DNA of 64,000 nt, taken from the NCBI RefSeq assembly GCF_900184685.1, contig NZ_FXXL01000006.1, forward strand, positions 744,001-808,000, given 5' to 3'. A program made the translations under genes and the position numbers. Numbering within the stretch: the first letter of the stretch is position 1; each line of letters starts with the position of its first letter. Source of the DNA: Butyricimonas sp. Marseille-P3923. GTDB taxonomy: Bacteria; Bacteroidota; Bacteroidia; Bacteroidales; Marinifilaceae. The notes under the pieces were generated by a model. It was not told the DNA's origin. It ran no database searches and was given only the letters and a program-made list of their open reading frames with translations. This document shows positions 49,380 through 58,295 of the stretch, one piece after another.

Positions 49380-50993
49380 CTATATGAAATCAAATTTATC
49401 GAAGTCAAATATTCCCTTTTCGCCTATTTTCAGAGTAGGTATTACAATCAATGCCATAAACGAGAGCGTCATAAACGGAGAATTCAAGGGTGTTCCCATT
49501 TTAGAAAGTAATTTATTCAATTCCATGTACTGTTCTGCAACTTCCTGACCGGAACGATCACTCATAATTCCCCCTACCGGTAACGGTAACGCGTGCAATT
49601 TCTCGCTATCATTCACGACCAGTCCGCCCTTGAGTCTTATCACTTCATTCACGGCAGTTACAATATCCGTATCCGTGCTGCCTACCGCGATAATATTATG
49701 GGAATCGTGAGAAATTGAAGAAGCGAAAGCCCCATGTTTTATACCTATACCGGATATAAATCCGACTTGGGGTTTCGTGTTATAATAGCGATTCAAGTAC
49801 ACTATTTTCAAAATATCGGAATCCACATCCGATTGATAATTTTCTATTCTTCGGTCGAAATGGAGCATCATTCTCTCGGTAATGATACTATCCGGAACTA
49901 CTTTTATACAGTGAATATCTCCTTCCACATCCGTGCGGATATCAATATCTTTTATAATATCGTGATTAAATAAATTCAAACAAGGAATTTTTGAATCCGG
50001 AATTTCTATTTTTCCCCCTTTTCGATAGACTTCTACCCCATTAATATAAGTAGCATGAATATTTAAAGATTCGAGATCTTCCAAAATGATAAAGTCAGCT
50101 TTATCCCCGACATGCAATGTCCCTACATCCAAATGATAAAAATGTACCGGATTGATACATGCCACTTGAAGAATATCGAATATCCCGAAACCGTCAGACA
50201 CGGCTTTTTTCACTAAATAATTGATATGTCCTTTTATTAAAAGATCGTCGGCATGGGAATCATCCGTGCAAAACATCACGTTATCGGTACGTGTGGCAAT
50301 TAAAGATTTTAAAGCATCATAATTCTTTGCCGCACTTCCTTCTCGAATCATGATCTGCATTCCTTTTGAAATTTTCTCCTCTGCTTCTTCCAATTCAGAT
50401 GACTCGTGATCGGTTTCTATACCATGAGCAATATACGCACTTAACGCGTCACCCCTCAATTCCGGCGCATGACCGTCTATTCTTAAAGCGTATTTTTTAG
50501 CTATATCCAGTTTTGCTATAACTTCCGGCTCACCGTTAAGAACACCCGGAATATTCATCACCTCCGCAAGCATGGTAAATTGTCCGGTTTTTGCCAATAT
50601 CTCCGTGTCTTCCGCGGTAATAATATTACCCGGTTTATCTAATGGAGTCGCCGGAACGCAAGAAGGTATTCCCCAGAAAATTTTTAAAGGTGTTTCCTCC
50701 CCGTTTTTTATCATCATTTTCACTCCTTCAACACCCAAAACATTCGCTATTTCATGCGGATCAGATACTACCCCCACTGTCCCGTTAGGAATAACCAATT
50801 TTGAAAATTCCGAAGGCATCAACATAGAACTCTCGATATGTACATGAGCGTCTATAAATCCCGGGCATATATAATGATCGTAAGAATTTGAATTTCTTTC
50901 TATCGAAAGAATTTTTCCGTCAGAAACAGTTATTGTACACGGATAAAATTCTCTATTGTCAATATCAACTAAATTTCCTTCTATCACTTTCAT
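49380..50993 (-). CDS. ade: Adenine deaminase
   Basis: About 537 residues from MKVIEGNLVDIDNREFYPCT; an in-frame Met 17 codons upstream gives an atypical basic N-terminus and is rejected. The family is the amidohydrolase adenine deaminase that converts adenine to hypoxanthine in purine salvage. Metal motif YICPGFIDAHVHIESSML; DPHEIANVLG; DGHAPELRGDALSAYIAHGIETDHE; CTDDSHADDL with the active-site Asp; and the C-terminal beta region with VGGIMSDRSGQEVAEQ. All residues expected for a binuclear metal centre are seen. It appears to share a transcript with uvrC. Confidence 0.96.
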   Translation of the reverse strand: MKVIEGNLVDIDNREFYPCTITVSDGKILSIERNSNSYDHYICPGFIDAHVHIESSMLMPSEFSKLVIPNGTVGVVSDPHEIANVLGVEGVKMMIKNGEETPLKIFWGIPSCVPATPLDKPGNIITAEDTEILAKTGQFTMLAEVMNIPGVLNGEPEVIAKLDIAKKYALRIDGHAPELRGDALSAYIAHGIETDHESSELEEAEEKISKGMQIMIREGSAAKNYDALKSLIATRTDNVMFCTDDSHADDLLIKGHINYLVKKAVSDGFGIFDILQVACINPVHFYHLDVGTLHVGDKADFIILEDLESLNIHATYINGVEVYRKGGKIEIPDSKIPCLNLFNHDIIKDIDIRTDVEGDIHCIKVVPDSIITERMMLHFDRRIENYQSDVDSDILKIVYLNRYYNTKPQVGFISGIGIKHGAFASSISHDSHNIIAVGSTDTDIVTAVNEVIRLKGGLVVNDSEKLHALPLPVGGIMSDRSGQEVAEQYMELNKLLSKMGTPLNSPFMTLSFMALIVIPTLKIGEKGIFDFDKFDFI

Positions 50994-51113
50994 AAAATAA
51001 CTGTTTATATGATGTTTATTTCTACTTTTTCTATCTCTCCCCAAGTTTTCATGTATCTATATTACAAGGTACCCTTCGCACCATTTTGAAATGTTCCACG
51101 TGAAACATTTCAG

Positions 51114-52997
51114 TTATCTTCCCATTAAAATCAATAAAACATTAATGTCCGAAGGCGATACTCCGGTTATACGTGACGCTTGTCCTATTGTTTTCGGTTT
51201 GATTTTAGTCAACTTTTGACGAGCTTCATACGATAGAGAATTTATCTCCATGTAATCAAATTTATTCTCGATGACTAAATTTTCCAATCGATTCAATTTA
51301 TCGGCAATTAATTTTTCACGTTCTATATACCCCGAATATTTAATCAAAACTTCAGCCGCCTCAATAATTTCTTCTCGAATAGAATTATCAAAAATAAATT
51401 CTTTCAATGAAGGAATATAATCCACTATTTTAGGAATCGTTATTTGAGGACGAGAAATGATATCAATCAATTTCAATTTTTGACGAATAGGTGAAGAACC
51501 GAATAGTTCCAACACGGAATTTATTTCATCCGGAGAAATACTGAAATTGGAAATAAAGTCTATTAACCTGTCCCGCTTTAAAATTTTGTCTTCAAAAATA
51601 GAGTAACGATCTTCCTTAACCAAACCTATAGAATATCCCAAGGGAGTCAATCTGACATCGGCATCGTCTTGTCGCAATAAAATACGATATTCGGCACGAG
51701 AGGTAAACATACGATAAGGTTCATCCACTCCTTTCGTCACCAAATCATCAATTAATACACCTATATAAGCTTGATCCCGATTTAATACAAAATCTCTATT
51801 CTCATGTAAAGAAAGATGCGCATTAATCCCAGCCATCAAACCTTGAGCGGCGGCTTCTTCATAGCCGGTCGTCCCGTTAATTTGCCCCGCAAAATAAAGT
51901 CCCTTAATCAACTTCGTTTCCAAAGTCGGGTACAATTGTGTCGGTTGAAAAAAATCATACTCAATTGCGTAACCCGGACGATATATTTTTACATTTTCAA
52001 AACCTTCAACTTTTCGAAGCGCCCTTAATTGTATATCCCAAGGTAAAGAAGAAGAAAACCCGTTCAAATAATATTCCGTAGTCCTCTCCCCTTCCGGTTC
52101 CAAAAATAAATGATGACTATCCCTATCGGAAAAAGTATCTAATTTAGTTTCGATACTCGGGCAATAACGAGGGCCTATACTCTTGATAGTCCCGTTAAAA
52201 AGAGGGCTATCGTCAAAACCTTCACGCAATATATCGTGAACCTCTTTATTCGTGTAAGCGATATAGCAAGGTCGTTTCTCGAGTGAATTTGTATACGCGA
52301 AACTCAGAAAAGAGAATTTATGAAAATCATTATCCCCGTCCTGTCTGGTCAATTTAGAGAAATCGATACTTCTACCATCAATACGAACAGGTGTTCCCGT
52401 TTTCATACGTCCCACGGTAAAACCATGATCAAACAATTGCTCGGACAATCCATGAGAAGCAGGTTCAGAAATACGACCACCGGGAAAAGTTACCCGACCG
52501 ATATGCATCAGACCATTTAAAAATGTTCCATTCGTGAGCACTACACGAGGAGCTGAAAAGGAAACACCCAATTGAGTCTTCACCCCTGCCACTTTCCCAT
52601 CATCCAAAATCAATTCAATGACATCATCCTGCCAAAGATCGAGATTATCGGTATGTTCTACAATATCCCTCCACTCGGAAGAAAATACCATACGATCACA
52701 TTGAGATCGCGGACTCCACATAGCAGGTCCTTTGGAAAGGTTCAACATTCTGAATTGAATCGTACTTCTATCCGTTACGATACCCGAATATCCACCCAAC
52801 GCATCTATTTCTCTGACAATCTGACCTTTAGCAATACCACCCATTGCCGGATTACAAGACATTTGCGCTATCTTGTTCATATCCAAAGTGATAAGTAAAG
52901 TTTTTGATCCGAGATTAGCTGCCGCACAAGCTGCCTCACAACCGGCATGACCAGCTCCCACTACAATAACATCATATTCAGGTAACAACTGCGACAT
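51114..52997 (-). CDS. mnmG: tRNA uridine-5-carboxymethylaminomethyl synthesis protein MnmG
   Basis: 627 residues. Rossmann FAD-binding VIVVGAGHAGCEAACAAANLG, conserved GGIAKGQIVREIDALGG, TFLNGLMHIGRVTFPGGR, GLYFAGQINGTTGYEEAAAQG and YRMFTSRAEYRILLRQDDAD; the C-terminal helical domain (EARQKLTKIKPKTIGQASRITG) binds tRNA and MnmE. With MnmE it installs the cmnm5 group on U34 of certain tRNAs. Also known as gidA. It starts 2 bp before the ybeY stop and is followed by a 120-bp gap to ade. Confidence 0.97.
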   Translation of the reverse strand: MSQLLPEYDVIVVGAGHAGCEAACAAANLGSKTLLITLDMNKIAQMSCNPAMGGIAKGQIVREIDALGGYSGIVTDRSTIQFRMLNLSKGPAMWSPRSQCDRMVFSSEWRDIVEHTDNLDLWQDDVIELILDDGKVAGVKTQLGVSFSAPRVVLTNGTFLNGLMHIGRVTFPGGRISEPASHGLSEQLFDHGFTVGRMKTGTPVRIDGRSIDFSKLTRQDGDNDFHKFSFLSFAYTNSLEKRPCYIAYTNKEVHDILREGFDDSPLFNGTIKSIGPRYCPSIETKLDTFSDRDSHHLFLEPEGERTTEYYLNGFSSSLPWDIQLRALRKVEGFENVKIYRPGYAIEYDFFQPTQLYPTLETKLIKGLYFAGQINGTTGYEEAAAQGLMAGINAHLSLHENRDFVLNRDQAYIGVLIDDLVTKGVDEPYRMFTSRAEYRILLRQDDADVRLTPLGYSIGLVKEDRYSIFEDKILKRDRLIDFISNFSISPDEINSVLELFGSSPIRQKLKLIDIISRPQITIPKIVDYIPSLKEFIFDNSIREEIIEAAEVLIKYSGYIEREKLIADKLNRLENLVIENKFDYMEINSLSYEARQKLTKIKPKTIGQASRITGVSPSDINVLLILMGR

Positions 52998-52998
52998 A

Positions 52999-53427
52999 TC
53001 AAAGTGTTTTAAGCAATTCTAAGCAATGATTTTCATTTTGACGCATCTCTTGCGCATCATTATCCGATTTATCTTTAAAACCTATTAAATGAAGCACAGA
53101 ATGAACTATCACTCTATGCAATTCTTCTTCATAGGCCGTACCGAATTCCAAAGCATTGGATTGAACCGTGTCCAGACTTATAAATACATCACCGGAAAGT
53201 ACTTTCCCTTCCCTGTAATCAAACGTGATTACATCAGTATAGTAATCATGATTCAAATACTTTCTGTTCACGTCCAGTATATAATCATCATTACAAAAAA
53301 TAAAAGAGATAGTACCCAATTTCAATGAATAATCTTCAGCAACAAGTTGAAGCCATTGAGTCACCCTCTCTTTTGAGAAAAAAGCAGGAAATTCACATTC
53401 CTCGTTGAAAAAAAAAATCTCACTCAT
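52999..53427 (-). CDS. ybeY: Endoribonuclease YbeY (rRNA maturation)
   Basis: 142 residues. The UPF0054 zinc motif is present as VHSVLHLIGFKDKSDND, where His, His and Asp replace the HGxLHxxGxDH pattern of enterobacteria; the Asp variant (GFKDKSD) is usual in Bacteroidetes. NRKYLNHDYYTDVITFDYREG supplies the other conserved strand. It acts in 16S rRNA 3'-end processing and ribosome quality control. It begins 9 bp after the stop of the HATPase gene and ends 1 bp before mnmG, so the three are an operon. Confidence 0.94.
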   Translation of the reverse strand: MSEIFFFNEECEFPAFFSKERVTQWLQLVAEDYSLKLGTISFIFCNDDYILDVNRKYLNHDYYTDVITFDYREGKVLSGDVFISLDTVQSNALEFGTAYEEELHRVIVHSVLHLIGFKDKSDNDAQEMRQNENHCLELLKTL

Positions 53428-53436
53428 CTAATTCAT

Positions 53437-53835
53437 TCATAAATTGAAAACCATGATCACTTTGGATCCTCCGTCTTCAAATATCAAATCGTCAGAAAGC
53501 GTTTTCATCAGGTAAAGTCCTCTCCCGGCATCTTTTTCAATATTATCGGGCAAAGTAGGATCAGGTATATATGAATAATCAAAACCTTCGCCTTCATCCT
53601 TTACAGCAACGAACAAACGTTTATCTTCCTCATGAACTATGAATTTCACGTGCTTCATGGGATCCAATTTATTACCGTAAAGAATAGCGTTATTTACGGC
53701 TTCAATGACGCATAAACTTATTTTGCCGAACACGTCCGGTTCAACATTATAAACGTCCGAAAAATAATCGATAAAATTCTCAACTTTAACGATATTGCCA
53801 ATTTCCGAGGCAATTGAAAATTCCAGTTTGTCCAT
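53437..53835 (-). CDS. RsbW-like anti-sigma/serine kinase ATPase
   Basis: 132 residues, a single HATPase_c domain: N box SLCVIEAVNNAILYGNK, G1 box VKDEGEGFDY, and G2 box DAGRGLYLMKTLSDDL. These are the nucleotide-binding elements of RsbW/SpoIIAB-type serine kinases; the D-x-G-x-G pair is intact. No anti-anti-sigma factor or SigB-like sigma gene is adjacent, so its partner is unknown. It is the first gene of the unit with ybeY and mnmG. Confidence 0.88.
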   Translation of the reverse strand: MDKLEFSIASEIGNIVKVENFIDYFSDVYNVEPDVFGKISLCVIEAVNNAILYGNKLDPMKHVKFIVHEEDKRLFVAVKDEGEGFDYSYIPDPTLPDNIEKDAGRGLYLMKTLSDDLIFEDGGSKVIMVFNL

Positions 53836-53904
53836 GCTTTCAACAGTTAATATCTAAAATCTTAGACAAAATCATAATTAAATAACTCCTATTAATTATT
53901 AAAC

Positions 53905-53912
53905 CAAACATA
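53905..53912 (-). promoter_or_regulatory. -7 element upstream of the RsbW-like gene
   Basis: TATGTTTG on the minus strand matches TAnnTTTG exactly, 70 bp before the start at 53835. No clear upstream TTTG. Weak support; the 180-bp gap otherwise holds AT-rich DNA only. Confidence 0.35.
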
Positions 53913-54016
53913 CATAAACGTATCCAACAATACCCCACTAACTACAGTCTAGCGAATGTAAGCAAAATATTTCTAATTATCAACTCCGATAAATATAAAA
54001 ATTTCATACCTACAAT

Positions 54017-55204
54017 TTACCACGGCGTTAACCACAATTGTGGGTCCATATTATCCTTATCTTTCCATACTTGAAAATTTAATGTACTGTTTTCCCCGCT
54101 ACTTGCCAACTTACCTATTTTCTGTTTCACGTTCACGGTGTCGCCCTTTTTTATAAAAATCTCCACCAAATTTGAATATACCGTCAGATAATTTCCATGG
54201 CGCACAATAACAACATTATTATCCCCCGGAATAAACATTATTTCAGTTACCACACCTTTGAATACCGCTCTCACATCAGCATTGTGCGATGTAGTAATTG
54301 TAATTCCTGCGTTATTTAACTTTACCTGTTTGAACACCGGATGTATATTCACCCCGAATTTTTCGGAAACAAACCCTTGTTCAACAGGCCAAGGTAACTT
54401 TCCTTTGTTTTTAGCGAAATCGTCGGAAATAAGTTTCTCTTCCGGTGTTAATTTATAGTTAGAATTTTTACTCCCGGACTTTTTCGCTTGAGCAGCAATA
54501 AGTTTCTCCAATTCTTTTTTAAACCGTTCCCGGTTTTTAATCTCGATATTCAGTTTTCGTAGAATCTCTTTCTCTTTTTTCTTGAGTTCCCCGACGTATT
54601 TATTAGCTTGATTCTGTTCCTTGATTAACTCGTTGTTCTGGGCAGATATTTTAGATTGCGTCGCGTTCTTCAACGCCATCAATTCAGTAAGTTGATTATT
54701 GATCGAAGTCAACGAATCATTCGTTTGTTTTATTCTCTCTAACTGACGTTTGGAATAATCCTGTACCTGCTCGAAATATTTATATCGAGCATAGGCTTGA
54801 GTAAAACTGGAAGAAGAGAATATATATACCAACTTATCGGATGTATTTCTTTTTTTCCAAGTTTCGTAAACCATTTTAGCATAGAAATCCAACATTTGTT
54901 GCTTACTCGCTTCCAGATCAGATTTAACGTACTCGTTGCTCGATATTTGTTTCTCTATATATTTAACTTCATTCGTGAGGGATTGGATCATTTCCTTTCC
55001 CTTTACAATTTTCAGGTTAATAATCGTGATTTTCTGAATAGTAGCCGATTGATCATTACGAGCGTTATCCAATAATTTGTTCAGGTAAGCAATTTCTTTT
55101 TCGGTCTTCGCATTTTTCTTTTTAATCGCCTCTATAGATTGCGTGTAAGCAACCGTAAAGGTGAAGAAAAAGATTAAAATCAATATGACGCGAAAAACAT
55201 TCAT
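54017..55204 (-). CDS. EnvC-like murein hydrolase activator (degenerate LytM domain)
   Basis: About 395 residues from MNVFRVILILIFFFTFTVAY, which starts one base after the DUF4292 stop; the longer frame upstream overlaps that gene and is rejected. A long coiled coil (about 22-265) and a C-terminal LytM/M23 domain follow. The LytM zinc ligands are missing: the first His/Asp motif reads KLNNAGITI and the HxH segment reads LNFQVW, while one His survives in VIVRHGNYLTVYSNL. Loss of the ligands is normal for EnvC-type activators, which switch on amidases at the septum without cutting peptidoglycan. It forms an operon with the genes at 55206-58231. Confidence 0.9.
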   Translation of the reverse strand: MNVFRVILILIFFFTFTVAYTQSIEAIKKKNAKTEKEIAYLNKLLDNARNDQSATIQKITIINLKIVKGKEMIQSLTNEVKYIEKQISSNEYVKSDLEASKQQMLDFYAKMVYETWKKRNTSDKLVYIFSSSSFTQAYARYKYFEQVQDYSKRQLERIKQTNDSLTSINNQLTELMALKNATQSKISAQNNELIKEQNQANKYVGELKKKEKEILRKLNIEIKNRERFKKELEKLIAAQAKKSGSKNSNYKLTPEEKLISDDFAKNKGKLPWPVEQGFVSEKFGVNIHPVFKQVKLNNAGITITTSHNADVRAVFKGVVTEIMFIPGDNNVVIVRHGNYLTVYSNLVEIFIKKGDTVNVKQKIGKLASSGENSTLNFQVWKDKDNMDPQLWLTPW

Positions 55205-55205
55205 G

Positions 55206-56060
55206 TTAATACATCCGTTTATATTTGCTCGATATTTTAAAGTTAGATGATACTTCAACATCAAATTCCACACGGCTGAAATCCAGTTGGACTTCCCAGT
55301 TGTCATCATCGGTAAAGATATTAAAAACTATCCGTTCAGGAAAAACTTTCCCTTCAAAATCTTTAATATTCTTGTACTTAACACTCATCCCTACTCTTTC
55401 TTCCATATCCTCAATAGACACCAGACAAGGTCTGAAACAATCAGGATTTATATGTATTTTCTGCAAGATCAAGGAAAATTCTTTGTTTTTCCTCTTTTTC
55501 TTGTATAATTTCTTCAACTTTCTACCGATTGCTTTCTCCTCCAAAGTGTACAAAACATAGTCATTACCGGACTTATCAAATTTGAATCGCTTATTTCTAT
55601 CCATTTCGGTAGTACAGGATTCAAAATCAAAGAAACGGTTTGTCAACATTCGCTGAAAACAGTCGTAAGTAAAACCGACATCGAAACGCTCTATAAAATA
55701 GTTATAGTCCGATACAAAATACTTTTTATCTCTCGGACTGATAAACTTCACGCTATCGGGAGTCAATAAAATTCGTGCAACCTCGATCCCCATCGGGGCA
55801 GTCACCGATACCCAGATAAAACTATCCCTTTGAATACGCATCATAGCTTTCAAACTATGGGATTTCTTTTTCTCCTTTAACGTCAAATCTATTTTCTTGG
55901 CATATATAGTATTATAGTCCAATTCGTTGAAATAAACATTTCTAAGTAATCTTCCTTCAGTTATATTCGGTAATTCTCGTTTAACTTCAACTACTTTTTT
56001 AACAGACTTACACGACACTAATAAGATCAAAACCAAAATAAAAATAAAACTATTCCTCAT
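55206..56060 (-). CDS. DUF4292 lipoprotein
   Basis: 284 residues. Lipobox in FILVLILLVSCKSV. The mature protein begins with a Lys-rich linker; then a strand-rich domain with SLKAMMRIQRDSFIWVSVTA, VARILLTPDSVKFISPRDKKYF, and a C-terminal region with VGMSVKYKNIKDFEGKVFPERI. These blocks define DUF4292, a Bacteroidetes family with a LolB/outer-membrane lipoprotein-like fold. It is regularly found between the TPR protein and the EnvC-like gene as here. It overlaps the TPR gene by 11 bp. A role in envelope lipid or lipoprotein handling is possible but not shown. Confidence 0.85.
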   Translation of the reverse strand: MRNSFIFILVLILLVSCKSVKKVVEVKRELPNITEGRLLRNVYFNELDYNTIYAKKIDLTLKEKKKSHSLKAMMRIQRDSFIWVSVTAPMGIEVARILLTPDSVKFISPRDKKYFVSDYNYFIERFDVGFTYDCFQRMLTNRFFDFESCTTEMDRNKRFKFDKSGNDYVLYTLEEKAIGRKLKKLYKKKRKNKEFSLILQKIHINPDCFRPCLVSIEDMEERVGMSVKYKNIKDFEGKVFPERIVFNIFTDDDNWEVQLDFSRVEFDVEVSSNFKISSKYKRMY

Positions 56061-57786
56061 GCTCTACCGATAAACCATTCACTATTTTATTTTTCAAATT
56101 ATCACTAATATCATCACCCAATTCCAATGCTTTTTTCCACATTTTCAATGCTTCCTCCTTATCACCATTCATGTAAAGAATATCACCGTAATGCTCGTAC
56201 AACACTCCGCTAGGCTTTTCCGTGTTTTCTATGGCAGAACGCATATAAAAACGTGCCAAAGAATAATTTTTAAGTTTAAAAAGTACCCAAGCATAAGTAT
56301 CCAAGAAAGTAGCGTTATTAGGATCAGCACTCAACGCCGTTGAAATCATTTTTTCAGCCTGATTCAAACGCTCATTTCTTAAAGAAAGATAATAACTGTA
56401 GTTATTCAAAGTCATTATATCATTCGGATTGATAGCTATCGCACTATCAAACATGGAAAAAGCGATTTCTATACTATCTTGCTTGTAATAACATTCACCC
56501 AAATAAGCGTACAATTGAGATTTTATAAAAGATTTATCCGGGGCCAATTCAAGCCCTTTCTGAAGATATCCCGTTGCTTTCGCGTAATTTCCTTCAATCA
56601 ACATAGGTAAACTTATCATCATATAAGGGAGCGGCTCGTTCGGGAAATAATTCAAACACTCCAACCCTTCACTTTTCATAGCTGCCGTATCACCCAATTG
56701 GTTGGATAAAAACATTAATTCCTCCCAAACCAGATAATTATTCTTCTCTTTAGAGATAATAAATTCGAGTTCTTTCTTACATTCCTCCAATTTATTTTCT
56801 CTCTTTAAAAAATCAGCATTCAAAGTTCTTACACTGAGATCACCCGGATATTTCTCCAATAATAATTGAACATATCTGTAAATATGATCGGTCGATAAAC
56901 TTAAATCCGCTTGATTAACAAGTAATTTCAATAAATATTGAACTTTCAAGTTGTTGTCTATATTATCATTCGCCAACGCGGGACGAATATACTTTTCCGT
57001 GTTCAGAGAATCTTTTTTGGTTCGATAATAATCAGCCAGATAAAATTGAACGAAACCGTTATCGGGATAATCTTTCACAATCCTATTCAAGAGTTGTAAT
57101 CCTTTTTTCTCCTGATTGTGTGACAAATACAACTCCGCCAATAATCCCAAATAATCAGTATTCTCCGGGTATTTTTTAATCAATTTCATGATCTCGGAAG
57201 AAGCTCTCTTCACGTTATCCATTTTGGAATACAATTTGGCTTTTTCTATTATCGCGGGTTCATTTACTCCGAATTGTTTCTCGTATCTATTCAAAACCTC
57301 TATCGCTTTCTCCCATTTTTCAGTCGAGGTATAAAGATCAACTTGAATAATATAAAAATCTTCTCTTTCAGGATGTTTGGCGATTAGTTCATCATATACC
57401 TTACAGGCTTCTTCAATCATTGATTTTTTCTGCAAGATATTCGCCAACAAAAGATTGTACCAAATATTATCGGGTTCAAGCTGAACCGCTTCACGCATCA
57501 ACTGAAGAGGAAGGTTTAAATCTTCACCCAAAGAAAGTATACTAGATATCTCGTAACGCACCGCAGCACTCCGGTTATAAATTTTCATGCATTGGTCGAA
57601 ATAAGTCAAAGACGACTTCAAATCACCCAATATTTTAAACCGGACTCCTTCCATGAAAGCATAGTCAAACTGCACTTTAGCTTCACCTTCTAAAGTTGGT
57701 TCAACTGCTTTCTTTTTATCTGCAAATACTTGAATGGCACATAAAAGAAACAGAATAACAAATAACGATTTAACTAATTTGTTCAT
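56050..57786 (-). CDS. Secreted tetratricopeptide repeat protein
   Basis: 578 residues with signal peptide (MNKLVKSLFVILFLLCAIQVFA). Roughly a dozen TPR-like helix pairs fill the rest, clearest near residues 90-125 (DNIWYNLLLANILQKKSMIE), 160-200, and 430-560 (DIMTLNNYSYYLSLRNERLN, ATFLDTYAWVLFKLKNYSLA). TPR superhelices are protein-binding scaffolds. Conserved linkage with DUF4292 and EnvC-like genes suggests a shared envelope role. It lies 10 bp after dut. Confidence 0.9.
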   Translation of the reverse strand: MNKLVKSLFVILFLLCAIQVFADKKKAVEPTLEGEAKVQFDYAFMEGVRFKILGDLKSSLTYFDQCMKIYNRSAAVRYEISSILSLGEDLNLPLQLMREAVQLEPDNIWYNLLLANILQKKSMIEEACKVYDELIAKHPEREDFYIIQVDLYTSTEKWEKAIEVLNRYEKQFGVNEPAIIEKAKLYSKMDNVKRASSEIMKLIKKYPENTDYLGLLAELYLSHNQEKKGLQLLNRIVKDYPDNGFVQFYLADYYRTKKDSLNTEKYIRPALANDNIDNNLKVQYLLKLLVNQADLSLSTDHIYRYVQLLLEKYPGDLSVRTLNADFLKRENKLEECKKELEFIISKEKNNYLVWEELMFLSNQLGDTAAMKSEGLECLNYFPNEPLPYMMISLPMLIEGNYAKATGYLQKGLELAPDKSFIKSQLYAYLGECYYKQDSIEIAFSMFDSAIAINPNDIMTLNNYSYYLSLRNERLNQAEKMISTALSADPNNATFLDTYAWVLFKLKNYSLARFYMRSAIENTEKPSGVLYEHYGDILYMNGDKEEALKMWKKALELGDDISDNLKNKIVNGLSVEHEE

Positions 57787-57796
57787 TCTAAATTGT

Positions 57797-58231
57797 TTAT
57801 TTTTTACCCGTGTGACCGAAGCCTCCCTCTCCTCTTTCCGTGTCGTTCAAAGTCTCCACTTCAATCAATTCAGCCTGTTCGACTTTATTAATCACCATTT
57901 GGCAAATCCGTTCACCGTCATTGATTTGTGTAACTTCGTGTGATAAATTAACCAAAATAACACCAATCTCTCCTCTGTAATCGGCATCTATCGTTCCCGG
58001 CGTATTCAACAAAGTAATCCCTTCGTTTAAAGCCAACCCGCTTCTCGGACGCATTTGAGCCTCGTAGCCCTCGGGCAATTCAATAAATAACCCGGTAGGA
58101 ATCAATTTTCTTTCCAACGATTTCAACATAACCGGGGCATCCAAATTTGCCCGAATATCCATTCCCGCCGATGATTTTGTCTTGTATTCCGGAAGCGCAT
58201 GCTTCGACTTATTCACGATCTTTATTTTCAT
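57797..58231 (-). CDS. dut: Deoxyuridine 5'-triphosphate nucleotidohydrolase
   Basis: 144 residues. All five trimeric dUTPase motifs are visible: AGMDIRANL (1), RPRSGLAL (2), [19 protein letters not shown]-type block read here as [15 protein letters not shown] (3), [12 protein letters not shown] (4) and the flexible C-terminal [12 protein letters not shown] (5). It hydrolyses dUTP to dUMP, keeping uracil out of DNA and feeding thymidylate synthesis. It is the promoter-proximal gene of dut-TPR-DUF4292-envC, 64 bp downstream of the flippase gene. Confidence 0.97.
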   Translation of the reverse strand: MKIKIVNKSKHALPEYKTKSSAGMDIRANLDAPVMLKSLERKLIPTGLFIELPEGYEAQMRPRSGLALNEGITLLNTPGTIDADYRGEIGVILVNLSHEVTQINDGERICQMVINKVEQAELIEVETLNDTERGEGGFGHTGKK

Positions 58232-58295
58232 TTCTCTCTATTACTTTGATAGTTAGTTATACAACACCTTATTTGTATAAATCGTGCTAAGATAG